14,178 nt of DNA from CAUTXO01 sp963542625. Its GTDB lineage: Bacteria > Campylobacterota > Campylobacteria > Campylobacterales > SZUA-545. The notes below the pieces were generated by a model that was not told where the DNA came from, did no database searches, and was given only the letters and a program-made list of their open reading frames with translations. A program made the position numbers and the translations under genes. The stretch spans positions 1-14,178 of the forward strand of contig CAUTXO010000037.1 of the NCBI GenBank assembly GCA_963542625.1, written 5' to 3'. Positions 7,268-14,178 of the stretch are shown here, in pieces (position 1 is the stretch's first letter; the number at the start of each line of letters is the position of its first letter).

Positions 7268-8284
7268 CTAGCGCAAAAGGTTTTGGTGGATCCTAAGGCT
7301 CTCGTCAATTAGGATTATTTTCACGTGCGCTGGGATATCAAACGCGCCGCCAAGCATAAACGCCGTGCTGTAAATGCCGCTTTCTAGCGCGCTTTGGCTG
7401 ATTGCCGTTGCGCTCAGGATTGCACTACTGGGCTTTGTTTGTTCGCCTTGCCCCTTTAGCGCGCCCGCGTGGTTATCACCTGCGCCTGCACTAGCACAGC
7501 CGCCGCTCGCCCCCACGCCGCTAGGCAAACGGCTTGGTATGATGTGCGAAAACCGCTTGCCTTCAATTTCGTAGCCGCGCTCATAATGCGCCGAAGTCGT
7601 CATTGCCATATTTTGCAACTCCACGCAAACAATGTGGCTGGCTGGATCCTTTGGGTTTTTCACGCCTATGCTAAAGCTATCGCCGCGCGGGCTTTTGCCA
7701 AGGGCGTAGAGATCCCCGCCAAAATTCACAATGGCGCTTTGCACGCCGCTTTGCGCTAGGATTTGCGCGGCTTCATCGACGGCGTATTCTTTCACAACCC
7801 CGCCAAGATCTAGCTTTGTTTGCAAAAAGGCAAATTCCAAATACTCGCCGCTTAGCTGCCAAGAGCTAGCACCTGTTTTGCCCGCAAACTCTCCTGCGCA
7901 GGCTTCAAATTCCGCGCGCGTGCGGCAGCGGTAGCAGTGCTTGTAGGTGCCAACGCTCACGTCAAAAAGGCCGTTTGTGTGCGCGCTAAGCTCGCGGACG
8001 CGTTTTAGCAAGGCAAGGCTTTGGGCGTCTAGGCGGATTTTGTTTTGCGCGCGGGCGTTGATGTGGCGGTTTAGGAATGACGCCGGGTCGTAAAAGCTGT
8101 ATTTTTTCTCTAGCGCTAGCGTGTTTTGCTTGATTTCTAGGCTAAGGGCGCGGGCAAAATTTTCACGCACGCCGTAAAGTTGCAAAACGCAGGGCGTGCT
8201 CATCGCGCTAAATTCAAAAATGAATGGCTTTGGTTCCACGCGCGCCCTAGCTAATGAACCAAGCCGCGAGACCCGCGCTAACAT
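7268..8284 (-). CDS. apbE: ApbE-like FAD:protein FMN transferase, degenerate
   Basis: ApbE enzymes attach FMN from FAD to Ser/Thr of target proteins, using Mg2+. The 338 residues show the family order: FEFSAMSTPC (23-32), NGLFDVSVGTY (104-114), LDLGGVVKEYAVD (158-170), AIVNFGGDLYALG (184-196), TTSAHYERGYEIEGKRFSHI (229-248) and STAFMLGG (306-313). Three things are odd. The usual HIIDPRTG reads HIIPSRLPSG. A Gly/Ala/Ser-rich insert follows (about 253-290). The Mg-binding Asp of the AD-x-x-[SA]T motif is Gly303, although Thr307 is kept. No signal peptide is visible. The start is uncertain: ATG 8284 has a poor ribosome site, and a GTG at 8239 would begin closer to the domain. The gene follows the lipoprotein genes by 83 bases and may be last in that operon. 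It may be impaired. Confidence 0.8.
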   Translation of the reverse strand: MLARVSRLGSLARARVEPKPFIFEFSAMSTPCVLQLYGVRENFARALSLEIKQNTLALEKKYSFYDPASFLNRHINARAQNKIRLDAQSLALLKRVRELSAHTNGLFDVSVGTYKHCYRCRTRAEFEACAGEFAGKTGASSWQLSGEYLEFAFLQTKLDLGGVVKEYAVDEAAQILAQSGVQSAIVNFGGDLYALGKSPRGDSFSIGVKNPKDPASHIVCVELQNMAMTTSAHYERGYEIEGKRFSHIIPSRLPSGVGASGGCASAGAGDNHAGALKGQGEQTKPSSAILSATAISQSALESGIYSTAFMLGGAFDIPAHVKIILIDESLRIHQNLLR

Positions 8285-8367
8285 TAGCGCTAGATCCGCA
8301 CGGCAAGATCCAGTCCCGCGCCAAGCCCTTAGCGCAAGAAAAGGCGCAAGGCTTGTGGCGCAAAGAT

Positions 8368-10917
8368 TTACAACGCAAGCAAATATGCGTATGTGCGTAA
8401 CATACCATCTGCGTTTTTAACGGTTACGGCAAAGATCTTATCGCCCCAAACGTCTATTTTTACAAAAGGCGATGGCGCGCTGATGTGCTTAGCCGCCTTA
8501 AGATCCCCACTATTTTGCAAGGCAAAAATATCGCGTTCGGTCGCAATCACGACGTAATTTGTTGTGCCTTGAATGTCTTTTATGGCTTTGCCAAATTTAT
8601 ATGTTTTTTTGTCGTCAAGGTTTGTGCTAAAGGTGTGAAAGTAGCCATCGTCCGTTACAACAAACACAAGCCCATTTGCATAAAACACGCCTTTTGCCCC
8701 ACGCACCCTAACGCTTAGCGGCTCGGTGCTTTTAAAGTCGCCGTGATGTTTGTAGAGTCTACCGGCGCCAATGCTATAGATCTCGCTGCCATCGTCATTA
8801 ACGGCAACGGCGTTTTCGTGCGTTTCTATATGATCCATCGGGATCTCTTTTGCAAGCGTATCAATAGAATACCCATTGCGCGCATACACATCAACAAGAT
8901 AAATTTCTTTTCCGCCCTTTGCGCTAGGTGCTAGCCATTGGTCTGTAAGCTGCTTTTTAACGGAAAAAATGCGCCGCCCGTCTTTAGAAAACTTCACGTC
9001 ATATGGGACACCCGTAACGCCTGGCGCTTCAGACACATCAACAATCTTGCCGTTTTCAATTTTCTTGATGTAAAGCTTTGTGAGCCCTTTCCATTTTTCA
9101 AGCGTTACAAAATTGCTTTGGTCTATTAGCTTAAAGCCTACAAGCTCGTTAGAATCGCCAAGTTTTATAACGGTATGCGCCGTGCTACCATCGGCAGTTT
9201 CTAGCTCCGCGCCGTTTGGTTTTAAAAGGCTGTAACCCTTTTCTTTCTCGCCAAGTTCTCTAAAAGCCAAAAGCGCATCATTAAGCATACTAACAAAATG
9301 CGTTTTGCCCGCTAGCCATTTTCCGCCGTGGGTTTTGGTTATGGAGTCTTTTGCAAACTCGCCAAGATCTAAGATCTGCGCTTGGTTTTGCGCGTTGGCG
9401 CCTGCTTCATCGCTAGCGTCATCTTGAATGAGCGCTAGCTTGCTTAGGCGTAGTGTTACAATAGAATTGACGTTAGATTCAACCTTGATTTCTTTGTCTT
9501 TTAGCTTAGCTTTAATCACGCCAAAGGGCGTATAGGCAATTGTCCCGTCATTTACAAAGGTTAAAGCGCGCACCTTGCCTGTGGTAAAGCCCGCTACTTG
9601 GATAAGATCATTACCCGTAATTTCATAAATCAAAAGATCCTTGTGCCTTGCTAGGGCTAGGTATTTGCCGTTTGGCGATACGCTTGCGTGGCTGATTCTC
9701 TCGCCAATTTCAAGCTGCACCTTTATCTCTTTTAGCATTTTTAGGTTTGCGTCAAATAGCGCTACAAAGCCACGCTCGTTTGAGATGGCAATCGCCCTGT
9801 CTTTTGTCCCCAAAACCGTGCTAGCAAGAAAGGGCAAGTTAGCTTCCCTGTAACGCTTTAGATCCGGCAAGCTACGCTTAAAAATCTTAGGGCTTTGCGT
9901 GATGCTGCCGTTTTCGTCCATTTTTGAAACGCTATCTGTAACGCCTACGATGCTTGTATCGCCAAAGGCAAAGTCAAAACTCCTGACGCTATCCACCCTT
10001 TGCGTGGCTAGGATCTTAGTAAGTGTATTGTTGTAGATCCTGATCGTATTTATTTCATCAGCGCCTATTTTTCCCTTGCCATAAACGGCTAGCATTTTGT
10101 CGTTGCGTGAAAGCTCGATGAGTTCAACCCCGCGTGAATCTATCTTGTTTGTGCTTTTAGCATCGTGCGGATTAACGCCACAATAGCCAGTCATTGCCCT
10201 AAAGATCCCGTAAGTAGCCACGCGTGGGTTAAAGGCATCGTCAAGGCGCGGTTTAATAAGCGCATAAACATATCTGCCATCGGCTGTAATTCTTGCCGTA
10301 TCCATTTTGTGTTCCCAAAGGCTTTTCTCGTTTTCTTTGTCTAGGCTGCGGCAACTCTCATCTGCGTATTGTTTTGCTACAGATCTTGAGCTAGCGCCGC
10401 TTGAGCTATCCACGTGCGCGCCGCCGTTAGATCCGCTACTAGCAGATCCGCCATCTAGATCTTGCATACCACCGCCTGAGCCATCGCCACGGGCAAGCCC
10501 ACCCTTTTTGGTGTTGTGATTTATTCTAAAGCTCGCAAATTTTGTGTATTTGTGCTCTTTTTCATCGCTTGCGTAGTCAATCACGCTTAGGGCGTTGTGG
10601 TATGCGCTAGCGGCAATAATGAAGTTATTTTTTGCGCTTAGGCTCACCACGCGCTCTGTGGTGGCAAGATCTAAGACGTTCCCAAAATAGCTAAAACCAA
10701 AGGGTTTATACCAATTATCTTCGCCGTCTCTAATCTCGCCGATGTTATCAAACACCGTTTTTCTATCCCAGGTGATGTTTAGATCTTGCGCCACGTATAA
10801 GCCGCGCACGCCAACCCTTGAGTTAGCGCCAGCGCTAGATCCCCCATCTCCACCCCCGCAAGAAGCAAAAATTAGCCCTGCCGTAACGCTAGAAATTAAA
10901 AATTTTCCGTTCATCAT
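8368..10917 (-). CDS. Large beta-propeller lipoprotein, unknown function
   Basis: This lipoprotein of 849 residues has a signal peptide with lipobox FASC (Cys20), followed by GGGDGG. Most of it looks like beta-propeller blades of the WD40/YVTN kind: repeated strand-turn units with NG or DG turns, such as HASVSPNGKYLALARHKDLL, VPYDVKFSKDGRRIFSV and AVAVNDDGSEIYSI, probably two propellers. A Gly/Ser/Asp linker (about 143-180) interrupts the first blades and holds DSSSGASS (170-177). ATG 10917 follows AAGGAG by six bases and overlaps the preceding stop (ATGATGA), so translation is coupled to the FISUMP gene. It is probably a surface or periplasm-facing lipid-anchored protein; no catalytic residues or ligand are apparent. 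Confidence 0.75.
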   Translation of the reverse strand: MMNGKFLISSVTAGLIFASCGGGDGGSSAGANSRVGVRGLYVAQDLNITWDRKTVFDNIGEIRDGEDNWYKPFGFSYFGNVLDLATTERVVSLSAKNNFIIAASAYHNALSVIDYASDEKEHKYTKFASFRINHNTKKGGLARGDGSGGGMQDLDGGSASSGSNGGAHVDSSSGASSRSVAKQYADESCRSLDKENEKSLWEHKMDTARITADGRYVYALIKPRLDDAFNPRVATYGIFRAMTGYCGVNPHDAKSTNKIDSRGVELIELSRNDKMLAVYGKGKIGADEINTIRIYNNTLTKILATQRVDSVRSFDFAFGDTSIVGVTDSVSKMDENGSITQSPKIFKRSLPDLKRYREANLPFLASTVLGTKDRAIAISNERGFVALFDANLKMLKEIKVQLEIGERISHASVSPNGKYLALARHKDLLIYEITGNDLIQVAGFTTGKVRALTFVNDGTIAYTPFGVIKAKLKDKEIKVESNVNSIVTLRLSKLALIQDDASDEAGANAQNQAQILDLGEFAKDSITKTHGGKWLAGKTHFVSMLNDALLAFRELGEKEKGYSLLKPNGAELETADGSTAHTVIKLGDSNELVGFKLIDQSNFVTLEKWKGLTKLYIKKIENGKIVDVSEAPGVTGVPYDVKFSKDGRRIFSVKKQLTDQWLAPSAKGGKEIYLVDVYARNGYSIDTLAKEIPMDHIETHENAVAVNDDGSEIYSIGAGRLYKHHGDFKSTEPLSVRVRGAKGVFYANGLVFVVTDDGYFHTFSTNLDDKKTYKFGKAIKDIQGTTNYVVIATERDIFALQNSGDLKAAKHISAPSPFVKIDVWGDKIFAVTVKNADGMLRTYAYLLAL

Positions 10918-12050
10918 AAGCCGCTCCTTGTTTTGAAAGTGATTTTATAGTCATAAGGCAAGGTCGTATTTTGCGCGTCTGGTAACCCGGCCTTTACGAT
11001 GAGCTCGTATGTTGCGCCCGGCTCAAGCCCGCCATTAGCCGCCGAATTTCCCCGCTCCAAAAGAAGCTTTAGCATAAAGGGATTGACTTGATAGATATTC
11101 GCAATCGCCGCTTCGGCGCCGCTAGCCTTATTGCGGATAACAAAATGCTCCCTGCCAGCTGTTAAAACCCGCCCTGAAAACTCAATCATAATCTGCGCAT
11201 TCACGGCAACGCCCGTTTGCCCATCGTGCGGCGTTGTGCCAATCACGCGCACGGTTGCTTTGGCGCTCTCATCTTTAATGCAACGCACGCCATAGCCCGT
11301 AGCCCTATCCGCGTTTTTCCAGCCCGATCCGCTCCCGTCAAACCAAAAAGAATAAACCGTTCTAGAATCAGAAGTGCTGCTCGTCCATAAATTCCCGACA
11401 TACCCCTTTTGTTCGACTATACCATCTCTTGTATCGTGTTTTCTAAAGCCATTAGCCGGCAACTTCAAGAAATTTTTCAAGTGGTTTCGTGTGCTGCCAA
11501 GCTTTTGCAACCCATCGGCATTTGTAGTTTCAGCTAAGATCTCATCACGCGTTGGCACGCGGTATCCCTTAGGGCAAGGGTTGTTTTTACCATTGACGCC
11601 CTGCCACAAAGTATTATCCTGCACCGCTTTCCAATCAAACGGCTTCCACGTAACAAACTTACCGCCTTTTTTGACGTCCCTAACAACCCCGCTTCTGCCG
11701 TCTCTTGTGTGATCTTCTACCTCGCTATACACCTTCTCGTGCCCGTTTGCGCTTCTGCCCCATTGGAAGTAATCGCCGTAGCAATTTTCGTCGTCAAAGC
11801 TTTCGCAAACCTTTTTTGCGCCAAGGTTTCTATCTAGCCACGTTCTGCCCGTAACAGGCGAGCGCACCGTGTTATACACAAGCCCGTTATGCAAAATCTC
11901 GCCCGTTAAAAAGGGCTTTTCACGCACGGAAAAGCTGTCTTGCTCCCGGCTAGGAGCGCCGCTTGTGCTAACCGCACTCCCACCGGATCCGCCGCCCCCA
12001 CCGCAACCAGCCATTAAGATCGCCGCTGCAAGAATAAATGTTTTTTTCAT
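10914..12050 (-). CDS. FISUMP and Big_5 domain lipoprotein
   Basis: This lipoprotein of 378 residues has the lipobox LMAGC (Cys16) and then a Gly/Ser-rich spacer to about residue 40. Residues 50-260 match the Fibrobacter succinogenes major paralogous (FISUMP) domain: NTVRSPVTGRTWLDRNLGA, CYGDYFQWGR (90-99), NPCPKGYRVPTRDE (157-170), LWTSSTSDSR and the closing GYGVRCIKD. Residues about 268-375 form a Big_5 Ig-like domain (GTTPHDGQTGVAVNAQIMIEF, ending YDYKITFKT). These domains usually sit on exported surface proteins; the ligand is unknown. The gene starts 14 bases after the stop of the C-type-lectin-like gene, with TAAGG about nine bases ahead, and overlaps the propeller gene. It is the middle gene of the lipoprotein operon. 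Confidence 0.82.
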   Translation of the reverse strand: MKKTFILAAAILMAGCGGGGGSGGSAVSTSGAPSREQDSFSVREKPFLTGEILHNGLVYNTVRSPVTGRTWLDRNLGAKKVCESFDDENCYGDYFQWGRSANGHEKVYSEVEDHTRDGRSGVVRDVKKGGKFVTWKPFDWKAVQDNTLWQGVNGKNNPCPKGYRVPTRDEILAETTNADGLQKLGSTRNHLKNFLKLPANGFRKHDTRDGIVEQKGYVGNLWTSSTSDSRTVYSFWFDGSGSGWKNADRATGYGVRCIKDESAKATVRVIGTTPHDGQTGVAVNAQIMIEFSGRVLTAGREHFVIRNKASGAEAAIANIYQVNPFMLKLLLERGNSAANGGLEPGATYELIVKAGLPDAQNTTLPYDYKITFKTRSGL

Positions 12051-12064
12051 ATCAGCGCCTTATC

Positions 12065-13807
12065 TTAATTTAGCTTGCAGACGAAAGGATATTCTCTGTA
12101 TGTGCCGCTTATTCCGTCGTGTCTGCCTAATCCAACTACCCATTTGCTACCACCCCAAGAAAAATAGCGATACTTTGTAGAGCCAAATACAGTAACTTCT
12201 TCTTGTAGCCAATATTTTACAGGCTCGTGCCATTCTGTGTCAATTTTGTCTAAATTAAACACTTGCGCGATTTGGCTTAAATTGCCCCCATCCTCTACGG
12301 ATAGCAATTTAGCGGATTTGCCTTTGCAATATGCATCAGCATTGCTCCAATACATTCTTTTCTCGCCCTTGAAGTAGCAAGAATTACCAACCTTTGCTCC
12401 ACCTAATGTGCTGCATCGATCCGAAGCCGCTTTGCCAAAAGTAAAATCAACCTTTTCTAACACATTTCCGTAATAGTCAGTGATCTTGTCGCTTGCCGTA
12501 CTAGGATTAAGCGTCAAAGTGTATTGCTTGCCGCTTTCTACGTTAGCTAATTCAACCGTTAACGTCTTTGTTTCTTTTTTAAATTCAACCTTATTAACGT
12601 TGCTTGAACCTTGCCCGTTTTTAAGCACCACGCTAGAATTTGCGGTAAAGCCCTTAAGATCCTTATTAAACTTAAACGTTACAGTTTTCTCGCCATCAAA
12701 TTTACCATCGCCAACAACTTCAGGCACAATCTTATCTTTGTAGCAAATAAACGCCTTTTCAGCGTTTGTGCTTGTCTCTTTTTTTACATCAGGATCTTTA
12801 AAATAGCTTGATTTAGTCAAAGTTTGGCTATCATCAATCCAATATTCCTTTCCGTATTTTCCGCCTAGCTTTTCAAACCAACCTATAGATTTGCTTCCTG
12901 TAGCCCAATCAACGCCGTCATCAACCATTTTGTCTTGCTTTAGCCAGGTTACAATAATTTCGGTTTGCGCTAAAGTTGCATTAAGCTTTTCGCATTCTTT
13001 TTTCGCATTATCGTATGTTTGCTTTTCGTTGTCATTGAAAAATTTATAGCATTTGTTGCCGTCTTTGTCTTGTAAAGCAAAGCCATTGCTGCAACTCTCA
13101 ACTGCTGTTTTTGTATTAAAGCCAACAATATGCTCGAATTGATTTTTACCGCCCGTAACCGCAACTAAACTAAACGCTTTAACTTTCAAGGCAAAATTTG
13201 AATCCACGCCAAGATTTTGCTTTGGCTTAACGGTAATCCGCCTGTTTGAATAGCTAATTTCCGTTTCTAGCACGGTGTGTTTGTTGTTTGGATCTTTCCT
13301 GTAAAGCTCAATTGCTTTATCCAAATTTTCATTCTGTATGTCTTGATTTACAGTTATAACAAAGCTTTTATTTGTGGCAACACTTGCACCCTGTGCTACA
13401 TCAAAGATAATTTTAAGAGAATTATTTTGTGGTTTGGTGCTTGGATTTGTGCTACCGCCGGTTGATCCGCCTTGGCTTCCGCCATTAGATCCTGAGTTGC
13501 CAGAGCCTGTATTGCCCGTAGATCCTGAGCTATTAGATCCATTGTCGTTTTGATTGCCGCTGCTAGATCCACCAGCGCCTGAATTGCTAAATCCATCGTC
13601 GCTTTCTTCAAGCCCACTGTTTATGCCCCCGGCATTTTTATTGTTATTGCTTTGTGGCTTCTCGCCTAGATCTTTGCCCGCCGGCTTATCCGCCTTAGAT
13701 TTTACCGTTGGTTGGCTAGAAGCGTTGCTACCGTCGCCCCCCCCCCCGCAGCTCATCATAGACAGCAAAGCCGCGCCATAGAACAAACCTGCTAAACCTT
13801 TTACCAT
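12065..13807 (-). CDS. Phase-variable lipoprotein with two Big_5 / C-type-lectin-like modules
   Basis: This lipoprotein of 580 residues has a lipobox ending MMSC (Cys20), then four Gly from a G11 tract, and a Gly/Ser/Asn-rich linker to about residue 128. Two similar modules follow. Each is a Big_5-like Ig domain (about 129-235 and 359-460) and a C-type-lectin-like domain (239-356 and 465-578). The lectin-like domains share cysteine spacing (Cys239/253/272/355 and Cys465/477/494/577) and features such as YWSNADAYC, AKLLSVED and FVC. A strong AAGGAGG lies four bases before ATG 13807. The gene looks AT-richer and poorer in exact AGATCT than its neighbours, hinting at a different history. A role in adhesion or ligand binding is inferred from the domains only. 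It is first in the operon. Confidence 0.8.
   Translation of the reverse strand: MVKGLAGLFYGAALLSMMSCGGGGDGSNASSQPTVKSKADKPAGKDLGEKPQSNNNKNAGGINSGLEESDDGFSNSGAGGSSSGNQNDNGSNSSGSTGNTGSGNSGSNGGSQGGSTGGSTNPSTKPQNNSLKIIFDVAQGASVATNKSFVITVNQDIQNENLDKAIELYRKDPNNKHTVLETEISYSNRRITVKPKQNLGVDSNFALKVKAFSLVAVTGGKNQFEHIVGFNTKTAVESCSNGFALQDKDGNKCYKFFNDNEKQTYDNAKKECEKLNATLAQTEIIVTWLKQDKMVDDGVDWATGSKSIGWFEKLGGKYGKEYWIDDSQTLTKSSYFKDPDVKKETSTNAEKAFICYKDKIVPEVVGDGKFDGEKTVTFKFNKDLKGFTANSSVVLKNGQGSSNVNKVEFKKETKTLTVELANVESGKQYTLTLNPSTASDKITDYYGNVLEKVDFTFGKAASDRCSTLGGAKVGNSCYFKGEKRMYWSNADAYCKGKSAKLLSVEDGGNLSQIAQVFNLDKIDTEWHEPVKYWLQEEVTVFGSTKYRYFSWGGSKWVVGLGRHDGISGTYREYPFVCKLN
13737..13747 (-). repeat. Poly-G tract (G11), candidate phase-variation switch
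   Basis: Eleven consecutive G on the - strand lie directly after the TGC of the lipobox cysteine. G11 keeps the frame of the 580-residue lipoprotein. Reading by hand, G12 gives CGA CGG TAG at once, and G10 gives TAA twelve codons past the tract. Poly-G tracts of 8 or more are the classic contingency switch of Campylobacter surface genes. Confidence 0.8.
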
Positions 13808-13825
13808 AATACCTCCTTAGATTTA

Positions 13826-13848
13826 GAAACAAAAACGGTTTTTGTTTC
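13826..13848. promoter_or_regulatory. 23-base perfect palindrome, candidate operator in the leader
   Basis: Two perfect 11-base arms (GAAACAAAAAC and GTTTTTGTTTC) flank a single central base, ending seven bases before the AAGGAGG of the first lipoprotein gene. The symmetry and near absence of a loop fit a dimeric repressor site better than an RNA hairpin. In RNA it could still fold near the ribosome site. The regulator is unknown. Confidence 0.5.
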
Positions 13849-13877
13849 CAGAGATGGACTAAATTTTTAGCTGATCT

Positions 13878-13900
13878 AATCTTAAAACTAAATTAAGATT
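13878..13900. repeat. Inverted repeat, 8-base arms
   Basis: AATCTTAA and TTAAGATT are separated by seven bases, about 30 bases from the larger palindrome and further upstream of the lipoprotein operon. It is a possible second regulator site. Because the DNA is AT-rich and TTAAGAT words are common here, chance is a real alternative. Confidence 0.3.
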
Positions 13901-14151
13901 TACTATCTATTAGTGCAAATCTAAAAATCAAGATCAATTTTTTTACAATTTTTCACCCAGCACGTGCGCGCAAAAAAAGCTTACAAAATAAGCGTTTGTT
14001 GCACTTTTTATTGCTGGCTTTAGTTGTGAATTATTAATTTTTATATCGCAGATTTATTTCCAAAATTTACCGCCGCAAACTTCAGCTTTTGAACGCCGGC
14101 AAGACACCAGGGCAAAAAATCCCGCCAATTTTAGTGACGTTTAAATTGTAG

Positions 14152-14161
14152 TTGCTATAAT
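14152..14161 (+). promoter_or_regulatory. Rightward extended -10 promoter (TTGCTATAAT)
   Basis: A perfect TATAAT (14156-14161) with the TG-N extension at 14153-14155 and no clear -35 box, the usual form of a Campylobacter sigma-70 promoter. It points out of the window toward a gene not seen here. Confidence 0.55.
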
Positions 14162-14178
14162 CTCTGGCGTATTTAGCA

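Larger units (their letters stand above)
13808..14178. other. Upstream region of the lipoprotein operon, divergent promoter region
   Basis: No gene is seen in these 371 bases. The DNA is AT-rich and holds the AAGGAGG ribosome site (13812-13818), a 23-base palindrome, a second inverted repeat, and a rightward promoter at the far end. A weak hairpin with GCTTA/TAAGC arms at 13979-13993, followed on the - strand by seven T, could terminate leftward transcription. The lipoprotein operon promoter must lie here, but no single -10 element stands out; TATAAA at about 14040 is one candidate. Confidence 0.5.

Noticed and set aside
10914..13807. FISUMP and C-type-lectin-like proteins as targets of a diversity-generating retroelement
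   Set aside because: Such folds occur in DGR targets, but there is no reverse transcriptase, no template/variable repeat pair and no adenine-biased C-terminal repeat in the window.

Overview
The window reads as chromosomal DNA of a Campylobacterota bacterium, probably a Campylobacter of the higher-GC group. This rests on the AmiA-type amidase, on a heptose cluster of the campylobacterial kind with a fused HldE, on a TGnTATAAT promoter, and on a long poly-G tract in a surface-protein gene. The genus is inference; no marker gene is present. The hexamer AGATCT is strikingly frequent (about 40 by hand count, against roughly 4 expected from composition), in genes and spacers alike.

Left part, + strand (1-6674): the 3' end of an N-acetylmuramoyl-L-alanine amidase, a membrane-anchored TIM-barrel/glycosidase-like protein, then the ADP-heptose and inner-core LPS genes waaF, gmhB, hldD, hldE, an outer-membrane beta-barrel gene (YfaZ-like) and gmhA. 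Nearly every junction is an overlap of 1-4 bases (TGATG, TTGA, GTGA, ATGA, TGATG, TAATG), so the block is probably one translationally coupled operon. GmhA, HldE (both domains), GmhB and HldD make ADP-L-glycero-D-manno-heptose from sedoheptulose 7-phosphate, and WaaF transfers the second heptose onto the core.

Middle (6675-7267): a spacer of about 590 bases without a convincing gene. It holds a cUUCGg-loop intrinsic terminator oriented for the - strand, many AGATCT words and a diverged direct repeat offset by 231 bases.

Right part, - strand (13807 down to 7268): three consecutive lipoprotein genes, all with Cys followed by Gly-rich sequence. They are a Big_5/C-type-lectin-like protein, a FISUMP/Big_5 protein and a large beta-propeller protein, followed by an ApbE-like FMN transferase with degenerate motifs. 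The first lipoprotein has a G11 tract directly after its lipobox cysteine. Loss or gain of one G leads to an early stop in either case, so this looks like an ON/OFF phase-variable leader gene of a surface lipoprotein operon. A 23-base palindrome sits just upstream of its ribosome binding site. At the right edge a TGnTATAAT promoter points out of the window.
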